Origin: Endocalyx cinctus | Lineage: Eukaryota > Ascomycota > Sordariomycetes > Amphisphaeriales > Apiosporaceae | Direction: 5' to 3' | Assembly (NCBI GenBank): GCA_001600455.1 | Contig: BCKC01000006.1 | Span: 2,232,001 to 2,296,000, forward strand | DNA: 64,000 bases | Shown here: in pieces, positions 60,582-64,000 of the stretch | Layout: the number at the start of each line of letters is the position of its first letter | Numbering within the stretch: position 1 is the stretch's first letter | The notes under the pieces: model-generated | The model's database searches: none | The model's input: the letters and a program-made list of their open reading frames with translations, nothing else | What the model was told of the DNA's origin: nothing | Made by a program: the position numbers and the translations under genes

Positions 60582-61086
60582 ACACACGCGTAAAGTATCA
60601 ACTAATAAAAAAAATACGATAGTGCGCGATCGCACCCGGCACGAGCAACAACGCCGCGAAGCGCGCATCGGGGAAGCCTTACAGAGCCCCAAATGGGACG
60701 CCCAAGTCGTAGCGTCTCACCAGATGCGGTATCTGCTACGACGGGGCGACATTTCCCCATCTTTATCGACGACGGGAGAAGAAGGAGATGCACCTCTCCC
60801 ACCACTCCGTACCGTGGTAGCGACGCTCCTACGTCGGATGGTTCTGGACAGCGAGTACGCTTCGACGATCGGATCGATGCTGGAGCGGTGGCGGGCCTGG
60901 GCCGAGAACGGCGGGATGCGGCGGACCGATTTTGACGAGTTGCGGTCGAGGCCGGAGATCTTCGCCCAGGCTAGCTTGTTGGTCGCGTTGATCCGCGAGG
61001 GAGTGGTTTCGGCTCATGCCGAGGGTACGCTGGCCATGGATTTGCAGGAGTGTCTTAGTATGTGGAGGGTCGTGCGGCTGGGCTGA
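59102..61086 (+). CDS. Unrecognised membrane-anchored fungal protein
   Basis: Two exons, 59102-60533 and 60623-61086; 631 aa. The intron has a GTAAGT donor and carries a T36 run (60543-60578). Near the N-terminus is one strong hydrophobic segment (DIITYIGVPLAVLGVLPILY, about residues 15-35), followed by basic residues (SQIKRMLRHGR), predicting a single membrane anchor with a cytoplasmic body. A folded region of about 200 residues follows (VIEVELPRYAV, WTTFNWRTR, DLVAYLLDLGA, GWKLLRSAGLWTPAGCCL), then a Pro/Ser/Glu-rich low-complexity linker. A second folded part (SSSAGTWFASAATAYGTTSG, ILWNYRIPDAVVRFA, VLVLLDV) precedes Arg/Glu/Gln-rich helices. The family has no name I can support. Very GC-rich third positions. 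Confidence 0.8.
60543..60578 (+). repeat. Poly-T tract (about 36 nt) inside an intron
   Basis: The longest homopolymer in the window, 9 nt after the donor of the intron at 60534-60622. Its length may be unreliable, but it does not affect coding frame. Confidence 0.95.
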
Positions 61087-61709
61087 TTTTGGCGTGAGGG
61101 ATTTGTGGAATTACGTTCGAGCGTTGGTGTTTCGTGGGCATTACGTCGCTGTAGTTAGACCTTGCCGACCATGAGATAAATGAAATAATACCTTGATTTA
61201 AAATCAGAAAATTGTCTTTCACCCTTGGAATAGTTGACAATATTGGACAGGGCTATTTTGTTCATCACGAGACAGGACAGACGAAGAAACGACGAGAACA
61301 CGAGCACTGCAAATAATGTTATAAAATATTAATTCATCCTCATCTCATCCCATCTCGTCATAACCTATCTTACTCAATGCTACATAAGCCACACCTGCTC
61401 TTTAGACCCTGGACACGCGTTATTCGTACATTAAAAAGAAACATGACAGGAGACTCATTTCACCAACCCCCCAACCTACGTTGATGGCCAGATAGTTTAT
61501 TCTTGAACCATTATATTTTCCATAATCATTTTCCGTTTATATACAACTATTGCGCCTCACACAATAAGCTTTTCCTTTGTTTCTTTATTTTAAAACGAAA
61601 ATGAGCTGTCGCCGCTACTCCAACTTTCGTTCGCGAGCACGCGAGTTCTCGATATTCCGGGTTTTAAGCTTCCAACAGGTGGGCGCCCACCCCGTTCACC
61701 CGATCCCGC
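61087..61709. other. Tail-to-tail spacer, membrane protein / SEC3
   Basis: 0.6 kb containing both 3' UTRs; no gene or RNA recognised. Confidence 0.6.
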
Positions 61710-64000
61710 CTAGCGACCGGTGTTTAAGAACCCGCTTCGAACGTCGGCACGGGGCCATTCAAAGAGCACGTCTCCCCCGTACACGCTGGCGGTGATATTT
61801 GCGATCCGAACTTCGATGTCTCCGTAGAATTTTTCGCATTCGCGGAGGACAGCGTTCACTAATCCCCGGCTGAGGTTCGGGTCGTCGGCGTCACCAAAAT
61901 GCTTATCAACACGCTTGCGTAGCGCTTCGATACCTTTGCGGACTTCGCGTCCGTCGTAGTTGCTTAGTATTTTGTTAAACGTGCCTTTGGCGTTGCTAGG
62001 TTGCGCTGCTACGATCATCGGACTCTTTCCAGACGCGAGTTGCGTCTCGATATTTTCTAGGTACTCGAGAAGTTTTCCGAGTGGTCTACGCATGATAGCG
62101 TTTAGGTAAAGACCCATATGCTCAGACATCTCTCCGGCTGCATTTTCTTTCCATTCCTCAAGCACTTCGAGTCCATGAGTATCGAGTTCCTCGAGGAAAT
62201 GATTCATATTCTCTATAAGGAGGATATGATAATTCAAAGCCTCTTTGTCCTCTGGGTCAGCGCCGCTGCTCGTGAGTGTGGCGGGGTTCTCCCTGGCAAT
62301 AACTTTGAGGGAGTCAAACATGGACTTGACAATGCGGTTGTATTCTCGGTCGACCGTTTTACGAACTAATGAGTTGGTATCACTCGTTGATAGCATGTGC
62401 TCTACAGCAGCAGAAAACTGGGGAAAGACGCGCATAAACGATATAACGCCTTTGCGCTTTTTAATCTTGACTTTTGTGTCTTCGATGGCGCGAATTTGCT
62501 CCTCAACAAATTTAGAGAAACGAGCCTCAAGACTGCTGTGAATCTTTTGTACGACATTGTTTAAGAAATCTTGATTTGACTGAGTCATCTCAAGATGCTT
62601 ACGCTCTAGAATGGCGAGAATCCCAACACCTTGTCTGTAAAGGTATTAGTACTTGAATCAGAACATGCAAAGAATGGTGCAATAATACTTACAGTGCATC
62701 TTGTGACAGGACCCAGGCAATTAGGTTTTGTAGGTCTTGTTCTAAAAACTGGAAAATAACTTCCATAGCACGTGTTACTCTCCTGGCCAGGTCACGGTTA
62801 GGTTCCATAAGTCGGTGCCGTTTGAGGTCGCCCGCGCGTCGGTCCTTTGGCCTTGCTATTGATACAAGATCGGGGAAGTCCTCCGTCTCCAAAGTGGTGG
62901 CATGGAAGAAATCTATGATGAAGTTTTGCTCCATTTCAACCAGAGGCAGGAGGTCATCTACGATACCAGCAAATACTTCAAACGGAAGGCTTCTACCATC
63001 CGCGACTCTGTCAGCATTTGACTTGCTTTCGCTAAGTGGGGACCGTAAGCTTTTGGCCAAGGTCTGACTCCTTTTAACGGTAAGTTTCCTCGCTGTCGCT
63101 ATTGTACTCTCCTGTTGTTTTTCTGCCTGGAAAGTAAACAGAAGCTCAGCCTCTTCTCCCGTCGGTTTCCTCGCGTTTCGTTTCCATGCCTCGAGAACTT
63201 CTTTGAATTCTAGTTTGTATAGTGGCAGGTTCTTTTCTTGGTATATAGTAAGATATCGATCCCAGCTCTGGAAGTCGACCTCTCGTGCATAAAGAATAAG
63301 AGGACTGTAACGCCAAAGCACGTCACGGCCAGCGGCGTGGTTTCGAGGATCGACCTTTTTAGCAAGAGCTCCGGCAATGGCATCCTTCGTCTCTTGAGAC
63401 GCCTTTTCAAATTGGCGAGATAGGAACGCTCCGAGTCTCTGGAGAAATGCGCTACTCTGGGTAAGGTACATCTCCTTCTTTTCTTGGACAATTCGCATTT
63501 TGCCATAGTCAGTATTCAGGCCACTTTGTTGGCCGCCCATGCTGGTATCTTCACTCTTTCGTGGACCGGCTTCAGCCACGGAAGGATCGATTTTTATCAT
63601 TGCCTTGTATAAGGTCACTAGGGATGATTCGATATCCTGTAAGCCCGCAGTTGTCTCAAGAGGAGCTCTGACAAGAGCTTGCAAGTCATCTGGTGTTATG
63701 GCGCATGTATCGAGGAGTGACTCCAACTCTTTTCGGAGAAGTTTTTGATTTGCGGCCTGTACCTGCAAACCTTGGCCCTGGGCTTCAATGTAGGCGATGT
63801 CATCAGATAATGTCTATAGATTGTTAGCACTATAATTATAGATGATGTTTCTTTTTTGGGATCGAACTGACCGACAACTCAACACTGTATAAAGTTAGTA
63901 GATTATCCAGTTCATCACATTCGGCCAAGGCAACGTCAAGACCCTTTTTAATGGCGTCTACCCTTTCGTCTTCTTCCTGAAATCGGACAACCCAACCTCC
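61710..64000 (-). CDS. sec3: Exocyst complex component Sec3 (partial, 5' end off window)
   Basis: Three exons visible in coding order: 63872 to beyond 64000, 62693-63813 and 61710-62634, with two 58-nt introns (GTCAGT and GTAAGT donors); about 724 residues are present. The visible N-terminal part has the coiled-coil start of the Sec3 core (GWVVRFQEEDERVDAIKKGL, AECDELDNLLTLYSVELS, then TLSDDIAYIEAQGQGLQVQA). It continues into the long helical-bundle C-terminal domain (DPRNHAAGRDVLWRYSPLIL, QEKNLPLYKLEFKEVLEAWK, EQNFIIDFFHATT, ENMNHFLEELDTHGLEVLEE). This is the Sec3 C-terminal region. Family knowledge: Sec3 is an exocyst subunit tethering secretory vesicles at growth sites, and its N-terminal PH-like domain (not in the window) binds Rho/Cdc42 and PIP2. 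The stop TAG is at 61710-61712. Confidence 0.92.

Noticed and set aside
59754..60692. 312-codon minus-strand frame
   Set aside because: GC-rich shadow of the spliced plus-strand gene at 59102-61086; it crosses the poly-T intron as poly-Lys.
1..64000. CRISPR arrays, operons, riboswitches or bacterial elements
   Set aside because: The window is eukaryotic, with spliceosomal introns throughout, and no regularly spaced direct repeats were seen.

Overview
The window is nuclear DNA of a filamentous ascomycete (Pezizomycotina, most probably a Sordariomycete). The evidence is short spliceosomal introns (about 49-207 nt) with GTAAGT-like donors and CTAAC-like branch points, and fungus-type versions of Rsc9, Scp160/vigilin, Ste20, Mlp1/TPR, Cdk1 and Sec3. 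I did not try to name a genus. One base is unresolved (N at 24640). Homopolymer runs are common, so small indels in non-coding DNA should be treated with care.

Layout. 1-1060 (-): partial unrecognised Ser/Pro-rich gene. 2160-5211 (+): RSC9. 6735-10792 (-): multi-KH vigilin/Scp160. 10793-19184: 8.4 kb without a supportable gene, between two divergent genes. 19185-22232 (+): Ste20-type PAK kinase. 24742-26001 (-): mitochondrial-type short-chain dehydrogenase. 26002-32110: a second gene-poor stretch of 6.1 kb. 32111-38327 (-): Mlp1/TPR nuclear-basket protein. 39301-41304 (-): a seven-exon gene for a single-pass surface protein with three tandem six-cysteine modules. About 42390-42866: a MITE-like element with long inverted arms. 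43044-45047 (+): ankyrin-repeat protein. 45730-47568 (+): M20 N-carbamoyl amidohydrolase. 47762-48863 (-): AlkB-like dioxygenase. 50013-51119 (+): Cdk1. 52186-52594 (-): decayed aldehyde dehydrogenase pseudogene. 53858-55882 (+): secreted phytase-like esterase. 56253-57730 (-): alpha/beta hydrolase with a splice-frame problem. 59102-61086 (+): unrecognised membrane-anchored protein. 61710-64000+ (-): partial SEC3 exocyst subunit.

The genes do not form a biosynthetic cluster. Conserved housekeeping genes (chromatin remodelling, translation-linked RNA binding, PAK signalling, nuclear pore, cell cycle, exocytosis) are interspersed with accessory genes between about 39 and 61 kb, where the MITE and the pseudogene also lie. 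Ste20 and Sec3 both belong to polarity and secretion pathways, but nothing here suggests co-regulation.

The most interesting local structure is the 39301-41304 gene. Three modules share the spacing C-x16-C-x9-C-x-C-x20-C-x17/18-C, and the model keeps this spacing in module 2 only if a 7-nt micro-exon (40697-40703) is spliced in. All exon models were built by eye from splice signals, frame continuity and family resemblance.
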